In this document: positions 33,736-45,090 of the stretch, one piece after another
How the letters are laid out: each line of letters begins with the position of its first letter
How positions within the stretch are numbered: the first letter of the stretch is position 1
From: Pyrrhosoma nymphula
Lineage: Eukaryota > Arthropoda > Insecta > Odonata > Coenagrionidae
NCBI GenBank assembly: GCA_963573305.1
Contig: OY754339.1
Span: 10,401,941-10,465,940 of the forward strand
Direction of reading: 5' to 3'
DNA length: 64,000 nt
Position numbers and translations under genes: made by a program
The notes under the pieces: model-generated
What the model saw: only the letters and a program-made list of their open reading frames with translations
Database searches by the model: none
What the model was told of the DNA's origin: nothing

Positions 33736-34502
33736 ACAGCAAAAAACTCTACAAACGTTTAAGGCACTAAGAGTGATAATAGATTAAGCACCTACATACA
33801 TGCGTAGATATATCCTCTACAGTCCTAAGGTATGACATATGATTCCGTTGTTAGTTCGTATTATATCGCCTTCGTCAAGTTTTCACCAAATATTTCAACA
33901 TATTTTTACTTATTTTTAAATTTCTATTTATCTCTTTTTATATGAGCTTTCAAAATTGGTCTGCTGAAAAAGAACATTAAAAACATATTCCCCAAGTCAT
34001 CATCAACCGTTGTGGGTTTCTGTTGTATTTTTTTGGCCTTGTAAGAATAATGATAGGTAACGAACTTTTTCACCGTAATTTTAAACAACAATCTACATTT
34101 GATTCCCATACCAGTTACTCATATTGGGTTAGTTACACAAATGCTCTTTTTGTAACGATATTTACATATTTTGCAAATATTCGCCGCACAATGAGGCTTG
34201 ATGTGTGATACGTAAATATAATTGAACACTTAATATGGCCTTTTTTCCTAATAAAAGAAAATTAGTATTCTTTCACCTACGACTTGTCTAAAAATAAAAG
34301 TTATGGCTTTTTGGCTCTTGATTAAAATTTACCCAGGTTAAACTTTCCTTCGAATTCAATCGTAATCGTAAGATACCTTCCGCTTGTTCATACCCATATC
34401 GATATACGAACGACCATCAGATTGTAGATGGTTATCACTCTCTCATGCTAAGTATTATTTTTTAATGACGTTGTACCTTGTGTAAGGCATCGTTGGACTT
34501 AT
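33736..34502. other. AT-rich spacer, nothing recognised
   Basis: Only short chance frames. Confidence 0.5.
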
Positions 34503-34616
34503 CTCAAATTCGGAGGGGTGATCCCCCGATTCGTCCGAGTTCTGTTGCCCCTGCCTGCAAGTGGCTGACAGTATGTGTGAAATGACCTCAGCCATCGAAG
34601 CACGTTAAACCAAAAT
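34503..34616 (+). mobile_element. 5S-derived SINE, 5'-truncated copy
   Basis: It starts inside the 5S part (CGGAGGGGTGATCCCCCGAT, GTCCGAGTTCTGTTGCCC) and keeps the whole tail (CTGCAAGTGGCTGACAGTAT, GCCATCGAAGCACGTTAAAC, CAAAATA). The tail is closely similar to that at 24478-24540, so head and tail moved as one unit. Confidence 0.8.
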
Positions 34617-37600
34617 ACTGCTAATACTACTACTAGTTTATACGAAGCGTTAATTTTATGAATTACAATGAGTATATTTCCGTTGTTTATTTTTATTTTC
34701 ATGATCATATCAAGATTAAATCTATAAGACGAACATGGAAAAATATTAACTTAATGTTGAATAAATTCACGGCAGCAAAGAAACTTCTCGAATTGATAAT
34801 TGTTGCAGTGAGAAAATAATGAAAACTATATGGTCAATATAACCAAAAATATTATCCCATTCTAACTTCCATTCAAGAGAAGGGTATTTCAAAGCGCATT
34901 TCAAAAATATCGCGCCACATTTTCAAAATACTTTATCATATATGATTCCAGTTTTTCGACCATGGCTGCTTTAGCAGACGCCCACTCGCATTAGTATGAC
35001 AATGAAAGGCAACGAGCGAGACCCTCTCACAATATGACAACCTGTAGGGTGCACACGGCCCTGGATGACGAATGATCCCGGCACGCACCCTGTGGAAAAA
35101 AACGAGTATTTCATATGTAAATCCAGTCCTGGGTCCTTCCGGAAGGAAGTTAAAGGACGTGTGCAGACGAAAACGGAATAACGAGAAGATATAGAGGGAA
35201 CGGAATGGACCAGGAACAGTGCGAATAATATGATTCAAAGAGGAAATCTCACAACTTGGGATATGGTGGTCCTCAAAGGTACCTTAATCTAATGTGTTGG
35301 ATACCCCGGTAATACACATTCTGTTTTTCTTCTATAGTGATTAAAAGTGATAAAGGTTATCTGTATTGCTCAAGATGAACGTTAAAGTAAAATCATAACC
35401 CTTCTTATCTAATCTTCTATCTCATCCTTTTATAAATCGTGGCAGCAGAAACAGCATTTTTAGGTGTGAATGTCATTCCTTGAAACCTTGGTCGTGGTCG
35501 ATAAAATTATTACTGCATATTTTTACCGTTAATTAATAATATAATAGAGTGTAAATGTTTTATTTTAATTTTTATACACGTTTAAAAAAGTATGAGCACA
35601 GTTTCCACGCAATTTAAATACTCACAAACCAAGGTTTCAGGTTTTAATTTCATTTTATTTACGTGTTTTAATTATAACACTGTGCTCCGTTGTAATACGG
35701 TAGTTATATATTTTCTTGTTTGGGAAAAGTATAACGTATTATTTCTCTCCCAAGACATTCTGATTGAATTGAAAAAAAACACCTCCCCAAATTTCTGTAT
35801 TTCTTAAGGGTTTACATCGTTTGCATACTTTTTCGTAGGCATCTGTCTCAGTACTTCATGGCTATTAGTAGCAGGCCATGTCATTGAGATTCCAGTGAAA
35901 CTGTAGCCTCAGAAAATCCACGACCGCGATAAAAACTTAAAGATATCAGCAAACGATAGCCACGAAATATCATACAAATGAATATCAACTCAGGTCCTTT
36001 GGACTGTAAATACTGTAAATGAACGAAGACAGAGATGAAACCTAGGATACTGAAAAGGTTGACTGATTGTTAGGGAAGGACTTTTACAACTGAGATCATT
36101 TGGGTCAACCGTGTGAATGGTTTTTTTTATTCGAATGGAAATTCGCCAAAATGCATAAGTATTCAAAGTAAAGTAACATTTTTGAATCGTGATATAGCTA
36201 AGAAATAAATAATTTTGTAATTGTTTACACTGACAGGTTATGGTGTCAGAACGTCGTCATCAGATTTCGATCTTTGATGGTGATTTTGTGACAATATTTA
36301 ACTAAGTTATTGTCAAACATACAAAATCGGCCACGTAGATATCTTGTGGAATATATTACTTGTCATACACTTTAAAATAAAATACCTAATTAGCATCAAT
36401 TGTTGAATGTAAACCATGATAATCATTATATAATAAAATGATAATTGAGGACTGTAATTAATTTATTAAAACAATGTTGATAAAATATAAAAGGCTACGC
36501 TACCTTGGAAAAACGATGGTAGTTTTCAGTATCATAATTTAGTATTTCAAAAAGTCACTATAAAAAAATACTTGCAGGAAAATATACGCGGCCACAGAGG
36601 TAATTTGAATAAAAAATGTCCGGTTTTTTTAAAATTAACACAAAGTGGAAAATTATAAAGTGTTTTTTTCTTTAAATAGAATATGGATTAGTGTAAGGAG
36701 CTAAATAAGTGGTGGAGGGTAGGTGACTTGGGTGGACTGCGGGGCCATGGTTGGAAAATGGTTCGTCGGAGGCCTGCACGGCAGACAAATGAGGGAAGCA
36801 TTGGACATCCTTCTTTATTTATCATGAATACAAACATTTTACGAGACATAAGTTCTCGAAAAAATTACTGCGTTCAAAGGTAATGGATCTATAAATGACG
36901 CATATCTTAGTTGGCTATCTTATCAATTCTTATTACCAAGCACTGCTCCGTTGACAACGGTTTAATTTCAGTGAAGTTTGCGATTTTATTTCATTCCCTT
37001 ATGGTCAGTGCCTACTTAACACAAGGGCATTGCCGTATTGCTTCATATTTAAGGTACGGAATGATGAAAATAGGATTGTTACTAAACTAGCGTCCAGCCG
37101 CGGTGACGAGAACTCCAGCTGTGTATAAGCACCTTAATCTTGGTATAGAATCCGCTTCCCTGCTGTTTGGACGGTGACGGGTGAGATTGTTGATTACTTG
37201 GGGAGGCGATCAACTATTGAGGTCATTTACGACATTGCAGACACCTTGGGTGGTTTTTACAGGTAATTTTATGTCGGGGATGGCAAAAGGATGGAAGAAA
37301 ATCCGGCGTAGGAGTTAGCCTGCTTTCAACGAAGGGCGCCTAGGAGAGGAAACGGTTTAACGTCCCACCCGAGGGACGGAGTGTAGTCAAACCTTGAGTT
37401 GCGAGCGTAATTCGATCCGTAAACAAGCTTATAATCACTTGAGGCACTCGTATGTTAATTCAAATTCTCCATTTGGAAATAATGTCAATCAGATGATTTG
37501 TTCCACAGTCCAATGGTATTCATTTAAAGACGCTGAAAATACACTAAAATGTAAAAGCCAAACAAATTAACCGGCACTTTAGCTTTGAAAAGAGCCGGTT

Positions 37601-37918
37601 TTGGAACATAAGACGCAATTCAATTTTCATAGTAGTGAAATAAAAATATGCCAATCTCACCGATGACGTCACCCATGTCACTTATAATTTAGTGCTGAAA
37701 ATATTTATAGTTCATAGTTGCGCGTTCTTGGTAACGGAAGAAAAAACGAATCAATATTTGTGCTTAGATCAGAATATAAATTACGCCATCTTCAAACCAG
37801 ATAATCGTTTGTAAAAGGTCAATGTTAGATACTTGGGAACGCTGTTTCTAGTATACGTATTTTTCTTATTTATTCAACACAGGCCCCGAAAATTAAGTCT
37901 CATAATTTATTTCTGCAG
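34617..37918. other. AT-rich spacer, nothing recognised
   Basis: About 3.3 kb with no supported gene or repeat. Frames at 34936-35238 (minus) and 35592-35807 (plus) lack motifs. Confidence 0.45.
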
Positions 37919-38275
37919 AAATGAGGCAAAGATTCTGCAAGAAACCAAACGGATGTTCCACTTATGGTCGTCCCAATTCAAGGCATACCGGTACATAATA
38001 ACTACTAACATAATAAACCTGCTTCATATTGCATTAATCGACATCAATTTACAAATATCCATTGCCGGTGAGTGGTTTGCATGCAATATGAGTGAATCAG
38101 GAGCAACGGAGTACGAGGCCGGTCTACCGCAGCCCAGCTCTGCTACTAATCATTACAAGCGAATCAAACAACGCGAAAATCAGGAAGCACCAATCACGTT
38201 ACTCCAACTAACAGCATCTGAGAGGGACACTGCACGCCGAGTACAAGATATGACCCGAACGTTCGAGACGCCACG
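37919..38275 (+). CDS. possible internal exon, unknown protein
   Basis: An open frame spans a candidate acceptor (T-rich run then CAG ending at 37918) and a strong donor (CAC|GTAAGTGAG, GT at 38276-38277). The second half looks protein-like: hydrophilic, Glu/Arg/Thr-rich, less AT-biased than its surroundings (for example MSESGATEYEAGLPQPSSAT and LLQLTASERDTARRVQDMTR). I do not recognise the protein. A MITE begins five bases after the donor, at 38281, so the donor could be part of a chance context. The frame may also belong to a mobile element. Confidence is low. Confidence 0.3.
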
Positions 38276-38280
38276 TAAGT

Positions 38281-38610
38281 GAGGGGGTTTGTGTTTGAAC
38301 CATTCGAGATAATTCCGATCACGTAACTAAGGAGTCACGTGGTACAACAAGGAACGTTTGGAGATTTTGGGGAGTTTTACCCACTCGGATGGATAACGTA
38401 AGTGCCTGATATGATGTTAATCGCGTCTCTACTCGCGATATTCAACTCCATTAACTATATTCCCGCGAGTAATACTCGATCGGGAAGGCTGCGTGAGATG
38501 TTTACGAGTGGCACAAATACATCATAATTTCGAACCCTTCGTGATTGTACCACGTGACTCCTGAGTTACGCGATCGGAATTATCTCGTAAGTTTCAAACA
38601 CAATCCCCCA
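38281..38610. mobile_element. 330-bp MITE with ~70-base terminal inverted repeats
   Basis: The left arm (38281-38350) and right arm (38541-38610) are inverted copies: GGGGG-TTGTGTTTGAA, CGAGATAATTCCGATC, CGTAACT and GGAGTCACGTGGTACAA occur in both. The interior is ~190 bases without a frame. No clear target-site duplication was found, so the superfamily is unknown. Confidence 0.8.
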
Positions 38611-38870
38611 GAGGCCTTATAATATTTAAAAGCGACGCTACCACGCCTCGACGAAAATCTTTCATTAACAATTGGTGAGTTGTGCGGAGCGTTTCAAAGT
38701 CAGCTCGACCTTTGAATATAGTTAGCCTTTTCACAGTGAACCATGTGTGCAAAATAACTATACACCGCCCTTGGAAAGGACACCAGCTGACCGCCAGGAA
38801 GACTACAGGGGTGGCAAGCAGAGAGCAACCGACCGACGCAGATAAGACACCCCGACGTTAATCAGGGGCC
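38611..38870. other. spacer
   Basis: Nothing recognised. Confidence 0.5.
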
Positions 38871-38872
38871 CA

Positions 38873-41048
38873 GGGGGGGGGGGTCATTCTGTAACTACAA
38901 ACCAATCGGCACGGTAGCCTTTTCGTCGAGTGGGACGTCACACCGACTCAGAGAGATCAGCATTGCGATTCTGTACGCACCCGATCGGTGCACCGGCGAG
39001 CTCCAGTCGGTTGATCGCACCGAAACGCAAAAGCTGTCGGTGCGGCGGATCAGTCGGTTTGCTGAAGAAACACCGAAGCAAATGGATAATACATTTGGAT
39101 TTTTAGCCTGAAATGGGACAATTTTGACACTTGTAATAATGAATATAAATATATTCATGATTGTAATAGCGACGTAATTTGAGGAGCCTACAAGCCTAGG
39201 GGTACAAGTGACAAGCTAAGTGCAGAAATGTGTTCCTAAAGTTCGTTAAATTGTTGTGGCCAAGAAGTATAAGTGAATGACTGTGATGGGTGTTGAGATC
39301 TAGTGGAGCAAATTTAATCTACTCCAAGAAACACAATGAAAAACAACTATTTGAACTTCAAGCATGAAGAACTCAAAACTAACGTTTTATCGCTTGTACC
39401 TGTTGGCGTCTGGACTCCTCATTTATTCTTAAGAGAGCTAATGCAAAAGTCGATGAAGCTAAGGTCATAAAAGTGATGATCTATAAGATAAATTTCTACA
39501 CAACTAGAATTCCGTAGTATTGCATTGTATTCTCTTGGCTGTTCAAAATGTTTTACTATTTGGCGCTGACAATTACGTAAATAGCTCCATATTTAGGCTA
39601 TTCAGCATTCTCGATCACCGGAATATTTTTCATAATAATTGTCAAAAATCGTCTGCGGTGAATGCCTATTATTGCGGTGTAGTTATTCTTAAATGGATGA
39701 TTACAGTTGAAAGTTTTCAATTATAATCAAATTTCGTGCATGCAGTCACTTAATTAACTAGATTACATACTGAAGTAGCTTCTGATTTCAGAATATTGGC
39801 GAATTCGCACATTTGTGAGCATCGTATTTTGGTTGCGTTATACTTGTATTAGCCCCCGATTTTGGGCCAGGGTAACGAAAGTTCGTATGTTTACTGATGT
39901 TTGTTTGCTTTCGGCATCAATTTTCGTAGTTAAGGAGATATATTTTTAGAATATTGTGCATTAAACTGCCTTATCGTCACTCTATCCTAATAAAATTCGG
40001 ATTGATCATCAAATAATGCTGAAACAATGTGTTGGACGACACCATGCGTGGTGACAACACTACTTGCATGTACAATAACCAAGAGTGTTTAAATAGTAAA
40101 TTTACTTTTTTTTCCACTTAAATGTTTTTCACCATATGCACTTATTTGTCACACATTAAATTGATTTTACATTCACCTTTGGTCCACGAAATTATATGAT
40201 AAAAATGTTTCATGACACGAGCGAGCTGCAATTTCATTGTCCTAAACACACGAATATAGAGTGTATACCTAAGAGAATATTTCAATACCATACCTACAAT
40301 ATAAAATACAAACACGGATATTTTATTTACGAGATCATGCTACAGTTCAATTTATTCCAACGAAAAATTCTAGCAATCTCAATTTATACTATTTAGGTAA
40401 ACGTAATGCCTTTTCTGCAACTAGAAATTTCAAATACAAAACGCAGTTAAATGTCGTATCTCAATCACAAGAGTTAATATGTACATATAATTAATCAATA
40501 TACAGGTAAAATTGAAAATTTAAAGGTTATTTCTAGATTCAAGTGATCACAATTGATTCATTCTCACTTCACACACTTCATTTAATCTCGTAGCACTCAA
40601 CATCTTTTATGAATACTTCATGTTCTCACGGACGCTACAAGATATGTGCTTTAAATATAAATCACTTATTTAAATTAATAAATACACATTGTAAAGCACA
40701 AAATTCACATAAATTAATATACGATCAATCTCCTTTCGGAATCGTTGATTTTGGTTGTTGTAGTCAACCCCGAGAGCACTAGGTGGCTTCCTGTAGTCAT
40801 TTGTTTCTTCTATCGTCTTTCATTGGTGGGAATACAGCACCTCAGCATCGAAAACTGTCGAAAAATTGGGAGGGGGGGGACCTTGAGTGGGAGCAGTTAC
40901 CCAACCAAATAGAATGGAACCCGACTTGCACACAGAATCGCTGAAATTGGCTCCGTCGGTAGCTGAGTCCAAGTCGGTACGGAATCTCAACCGGTCGGTG
41001 GGTTAGGAAGCGCAACCGATCGGTACGGAACCGACGAAATGACCCCCC
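38873..41048. mobile_element. 2.2-kb non-autonomous DNA transposon candidate
   Basis: Both ends start with a G-run and GGGGTCATT (left 38873 onward; right read on the minus strand from 41048). Subterminal regions on both sides hold several copies of a CCGATCGG/ACCGGTCGGT-type palindrome. A possible CCCAG duplication flanks it, but the G/C runs make this uncertain. The 1.6 kb between is AT-rich and has no transposase frame. The two ends could also be separate small elements of one family. Confidence 0.45.
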
Positions 41049-41055
41049 AGGCACA

Positions 41056-41875
41056 TAAATTGTTGCATTTGTGATCATAACCGTCCTATTAGACCAGTGT
41101 ATGTTTGTAAACTCAAGTTAAAGGATGTATTACGTATATGTTAAAGAGTATTTCTTTGTATGAGTAAAATTGCTGTTATTTGAATGCGAGTTTCTTGTAA
41201 AGTAAGCTTTGAAAAAATAATTTCATAATGATTCATGAACAAGAGCTAAATATTCAAAGGGTTAATCCATCAATGATTATCTTAAAAGAATTGTTAAATA
41301 CTAATGGTAATTTTCAAGTTCCATCCATGTCAGATATCATAACAAACGGCTCATCACTTTTGTTTTAAAATCTCATTAAAATAATTATAATATAATAAAT
41401 TGAGCATATAATATGTGTTTTGATTAGCACAGAGCAGCCAGGGAAAGGCTAAAAGGTATCGGTAAGAAGAGGTGTGTGTTAAGATAAGCCGAACTAGTAA
41501 CGTAGGTACCTACAGATTGAAGAAGGTGAGGTAGGTGTTCCGGAGGGATCCAGTAACCGGCCTACTGAGCCACCAAAGATCCTATAATACTAATAATGTA
41601 TATAGAGTGCAAGAGCACGTTACAGCCTAATACGCCACATGGCTGGTGATGCCTCCAGCATCGGCTCAATTGTGATAACATGACTCTCGGCCGATTGACG
41701 GCTAATACTCGCATTGAATGACTTCACTCGTTTATCAAATTAATATTTTTGATACTTTTCTGACCTTTTTGCATAATACAGACCTATCGGAAAGAGCACA
41801 TAGGAGGAGGGTGACCTACATAAGGAGCTGCTGCATTCAGCAGCTGAGGTAAGCTGCATGCAAACTACTCCAGAC
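41056..41875. other. spacer with a perfect hairpin
   Basis: A perfect 8-base hairpin AGCTGCTG-CATT-CAGCAGCT lies at 41826-41845, about 40 bases before a PLE-type motif. Otherwise nothing is recognised. Confidence 0.45.
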
Positions 41876-41960
41876 CTGAAGAAGCTACCTGGAACGTTTG
41901 CAAAACATATCGTCAACAATAATGAACTCATGTGGAAGAGAACCCGGAAAATCTTTCCTC
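41872..41960 (+). mobile_element. PLE-type 3' end, degenerate
   Basis: The core reads GAC-CTGAAGA ... CAAAACATATC-GTC, followed by AACAATAATG and GGAAGAGAACCCGGAAAATC. It has the order of a hammerhead-like PLE end (CTGANGA, then GAAAC, with GAC/GTC closing the outer stem), but GAAAC is changed to AAAAC. No protein part is left nearby. Confidence 0.45.
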
Positions 41961-42560
41961 TCAGTAAATACTTCAATTCACATCCAAGGTTTGGCTGCGC
42001 TACACTTTAAAATATCTCTACCGAGCACTCAATTACGAATCAGCATTCTTCTGAAACAATAAAGCGTTGCAGTTGCGGGACGGTTGACAGAAATTAAATA
42101 CTGAGTATGAATATGGCTGGCAGTGGAGAGAGCACAGTATTATGTACATGTACAAACTACATAAATAAACATAGGAAATGAAATTAATATTTCTGAAAAT
42201 ATTAATAGGAAAATGAGATTTATAAATTAATGATATTTACATGAAATACACGGCTTAAAATAATAACATAAAATTACGCGTCACCAAATTTAAATTCCCC
42301 TTAGTGTAGGTTTATATTCTACATAGCACATGACATGCTTCGATAACTAAGCAAACATTCCTGGGCAACAAAAGTGATAATTAGCTCTAAATTTGCATTA
42401 ATGATTCGCTTAAAGTTCAATATTTTCAGTTTATCAATCGACAAAGAGAATAAAATTGGGAGAATAAAAGTTTATTATGCCTCATTTTGAAAAAAGTAAA
42501 AAAAACTTCTAGCTTAAATATTTTATGTATCAAAATGAATGAAAGATAAATGATCCACAC
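41961..42560. other. AT-rich spacer
   Basis: Nothing recognised. Confidence 0.5.
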
Positions 42561-42735
42561 GAATGATCCATCCGGGAGTCGGGTGTCGCGTGACGCTAGG
42601 CTTTTGCAAGATTTTCCCTGATTCATATGAAACGTTCCACCAAAAATCTTCACCACCACCGGAAACCGAACCCGGGCTCTCAAGATGGGAGGTCAGTACT
42701 CCACCCAATCTCTCACGGCTATGGGAAGGATTACT
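42561..42735 (-). mobile_element. tRNA-SINE, reverse orientation
   Basis: On the minus strand it reads GAGAGATTGGGTGGAGTACT, then GACCTCCCATCTTGAGAGCC and the B box GGGTTCGGTTTCC, followed by a non-tRNA body to about 42561. A related B-box remnant (GGTTCGAATACC on the minus strand) lies at 42889-42900. Confidence 0.55.
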
Positions 42736-43059
42736 TGTGGTAGAGATGAGGTTTGAAGAAGTAAACTCTTCGGCAGCCTATTCTTGACAAGAAGCGCCAG
42801 GGGGTCCACAGTTTCACGTCTATTCCAAAGAAAAGAGTTATGCACTTGCATTTCTTACCTAGCAAAAGATCTCCACCCAATTCGAACGGTATTCGAACCT
42901 GGTACATTGTGGTGGTAAGAAATCACTCATTTCAATGTGAATTTCAGCCGAGGTTCTTGCGAACTTGATGCTTTCGTTTCCAGTTCACAATATAGATCAG
43001 GAGGCGTATTCGTGCTTGATAAACAACTTCCGTTGGCATTGAACTGAGAGTTATTGCGA

Positions 43060-43180
43060 GTGTAACTGGATAATACACCTGACCGGAAATTGGGAGATCT
43101 GAATTCAAATTCTGGTGAAGGAAAACTTGATTTTTCATGGCCGATGTCATACTTTCGGTGTATATCTTTGCACCCGCACG
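43060..43180 (+). mobile_element. tRNA-SINE copy (CACCTGACCGG family)
   Basis: It carries AATACACCTGACCGGAAATT, then GGGAGATCTGAATTCAAATT (decayed B box) and the family 3' block with GGTGTATATCTTTGCACCCG. It leads directly into the triple inverted repeat at 43180-43239. Confidence 0.65.
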
Positions 43181-43239
43181 CGCGTGAATTTATCGCACGA
43201 GATAAATTCACGCGCACGTGAATTGCGCGTGAATTTATC
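43180..43239. repeat. three alternating copies of a 15-bp inverted repeat
   Basis: GCGCGTGAATTTATC at 43180-43194, its reverse complement at 43201-43215 and the forward form again at 43225-43239, all without mismatch. The middle copy can pair with either neighbour (6-base or 9-base loop). Confidence 0.9.
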
Positions 43240-44930
43240 TAATCATTCTGAGGGCGCTTTTTAATCAAGCATATGCGCTAAGATGTACCCATAGCACAGT
43301 GCGTGTTCCTGTCACATATGCGCTAGGCAGATTTAATAATATTTTCTCTCTCGTCTCCGTTGATATTTGCGCAAGCAGACGAAAATTGTGATGGCCGGGA
43401 AGTTTATTGCTGTAGAAACGTATACACCACAACGTCTACGATAATTCTGATGATTACTTGAGAAAATAACTAATAATTCGGTGATTTATTTTTCCAGAGA
43501 TGACTTTGATCACTTTTTTACAGAAGATGAACATCGCCCGGCCATTTTATAAACGTTTCAGCGCAGATCTCTCCAATCGTCAACTTCGGTGTGCGTTAGC
43601 GTATTCCCATGTAACACGACGTCTGCGCTAATATGTACGAGGTGATTGGAAAGCACCGAGATATATTTTGTAATGATTTATAAAGTACTCAAACCACCAT
43701 CTCACTGAACCGATCTCCGATAAAGAAGTAAATGTCGAAAGGCATTGATAAATGAGGGTGCGGAAGGGAAACGAGGATAGAAGAGAGAGGGTGGAAAAAG
43801 AGAAGAAAGAGGAAAATAATAATAATAAAGGGCCAGTCAATGGTTTGGAGATGGTCCTGTTCCACACATCATCCCCTCCTCGTCCATTGTGTCCTGGGGA
43901 CGTATCATTGAAGGACCGCGTGTTATTGATGTTCCGCGGGGATCTTTCTTGGCAGGAGCGCCGTACTCTCCCCCCAGCGCCACCCGAGCTCCTTACTACC
44001 CCTGGCAATCCTACATCCCCGACGCCTTGCAATCCCTCCCCTCTTCATCCTCCACACCCTTCCACGAAATCTCCACCCTTCCAACTCTCCCCCACCCCAC
44101 CTAAGGGGTGCTTTCGTTCATTCTCTTTCTTTCTCGACCACCCTCAGCGAGCCAGGAATTCTATAGAGATGACTCCTCCTTGGACGACGGGAGCGCATTC
44201 ATCTCCTTCCCACCCCATCACAACGGCAACCCACCCTCTATTCATCCCCTCCCTGTGTCCACCCTCTCTTTTCTGTGCCACTTCTTCGACCTCTTCATCT
44301 CCGGCCACTTTTCTTTGTGTGGGATTACATATAAGTATATCAGGGTTGGCTTTGTGTCCTCCATATCAAGGTTTCATTCGTGTCCATTGGTGAGAAGTTA
44401 ATTTGTCAGGTGACTGGGTTTTGGTGTCATGTCCACTTAAGAATGTTACAGCTGGTCCAGTTACGTCAGATTAATCAACTCTCGCGTCATCTCTCTTATG
44501 CTCCTACCCGCGGCGATACTGGCAGTTAAACCATAATAACTCGCACTCCAATGATATCACAAATTGTCGCGTCGAATCATTTTAACCATATGTCATCAAT
44601 ATAATTATTGCAGATATTCTAACCTTTGTTTTTTTTAAGGATTTAACAGTTTTAAATAAATAACACTACAGGAGGATTAACATTTAGTTTTAATTCTCTA
44701 TTCCTTAATAAAAAATGCACATGGACTATGAAATAATATTTCTCTTTTAGAAAGACAAATGAAACGAATAACTTTTTCATCAATCAGATTTACGAAAAAA
44801 AAAAAAGGAAAAGATTTTTACAAATATATCTATTACACGAAATGTCTACTTGAATGTAATTATTTTTTTTTTACTGCCTTTAAGAAGAAATAAAAGGTAT
44901 GACATGAACAAAGGTAACCCGCTGAAATTT
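43240..44930. other. spacer with purine/pyrimidine switch
   Basis: At 43740-43840 the plus strand is purine-rich; from 43860 to about 44300 it is C/T-rich. Long frames here (43752-44393 plus strand; 43628-44032 minus strand) are Pro/Ser- or Arg/Glu-rich because of this bias and show no domain. Confidence 0.4.
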
Positions 44931-44934
44931 TCCT

Positions 44935-45090
44935 TGAATTAAGATGGCTTGCGGGGTTTAACTAGCTAACACACATGATCGGCAATCTGGAGATCCGGGT
45001 TCGTATCCCGGTCAAGTCAAAAGATTTTTTTCATAACGAATTTTACCGTCTTTTGTGTATAATTTTGCACGCGTGTGCGTGACTGCGTAC
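44935..45090 (+). mobile_element. tRNA-SINE copy, well preserved
   Basis: The order is AAGATGGCTTGCGGGG, then TTTAACTAGCTAACACACAT (A-box region), the B box CCGGGTTCGTATCCCGGTC, CAAGTCAAAAGATTTTTTTC, and the 3' block ending GCACGCGTGTGCGTGACTG. It is the best-preserved tRNA-like head of this family in the window. Confidence 0.75.

Noticed and set aside
43752..44393. 213-codon plus-strand frame
   Set aside because: Arg/Glu-rich first part and Pro/Ser-rich second part mirror the purine-to-pyrimidine switch. There is no domain, and competing frames of similar length exist.
44935..45090. functional tRNA gene
   Set aside because: Good B box, but a fixed non-tRNA 3' part shared with other dispersed copies marks it as a SINE.
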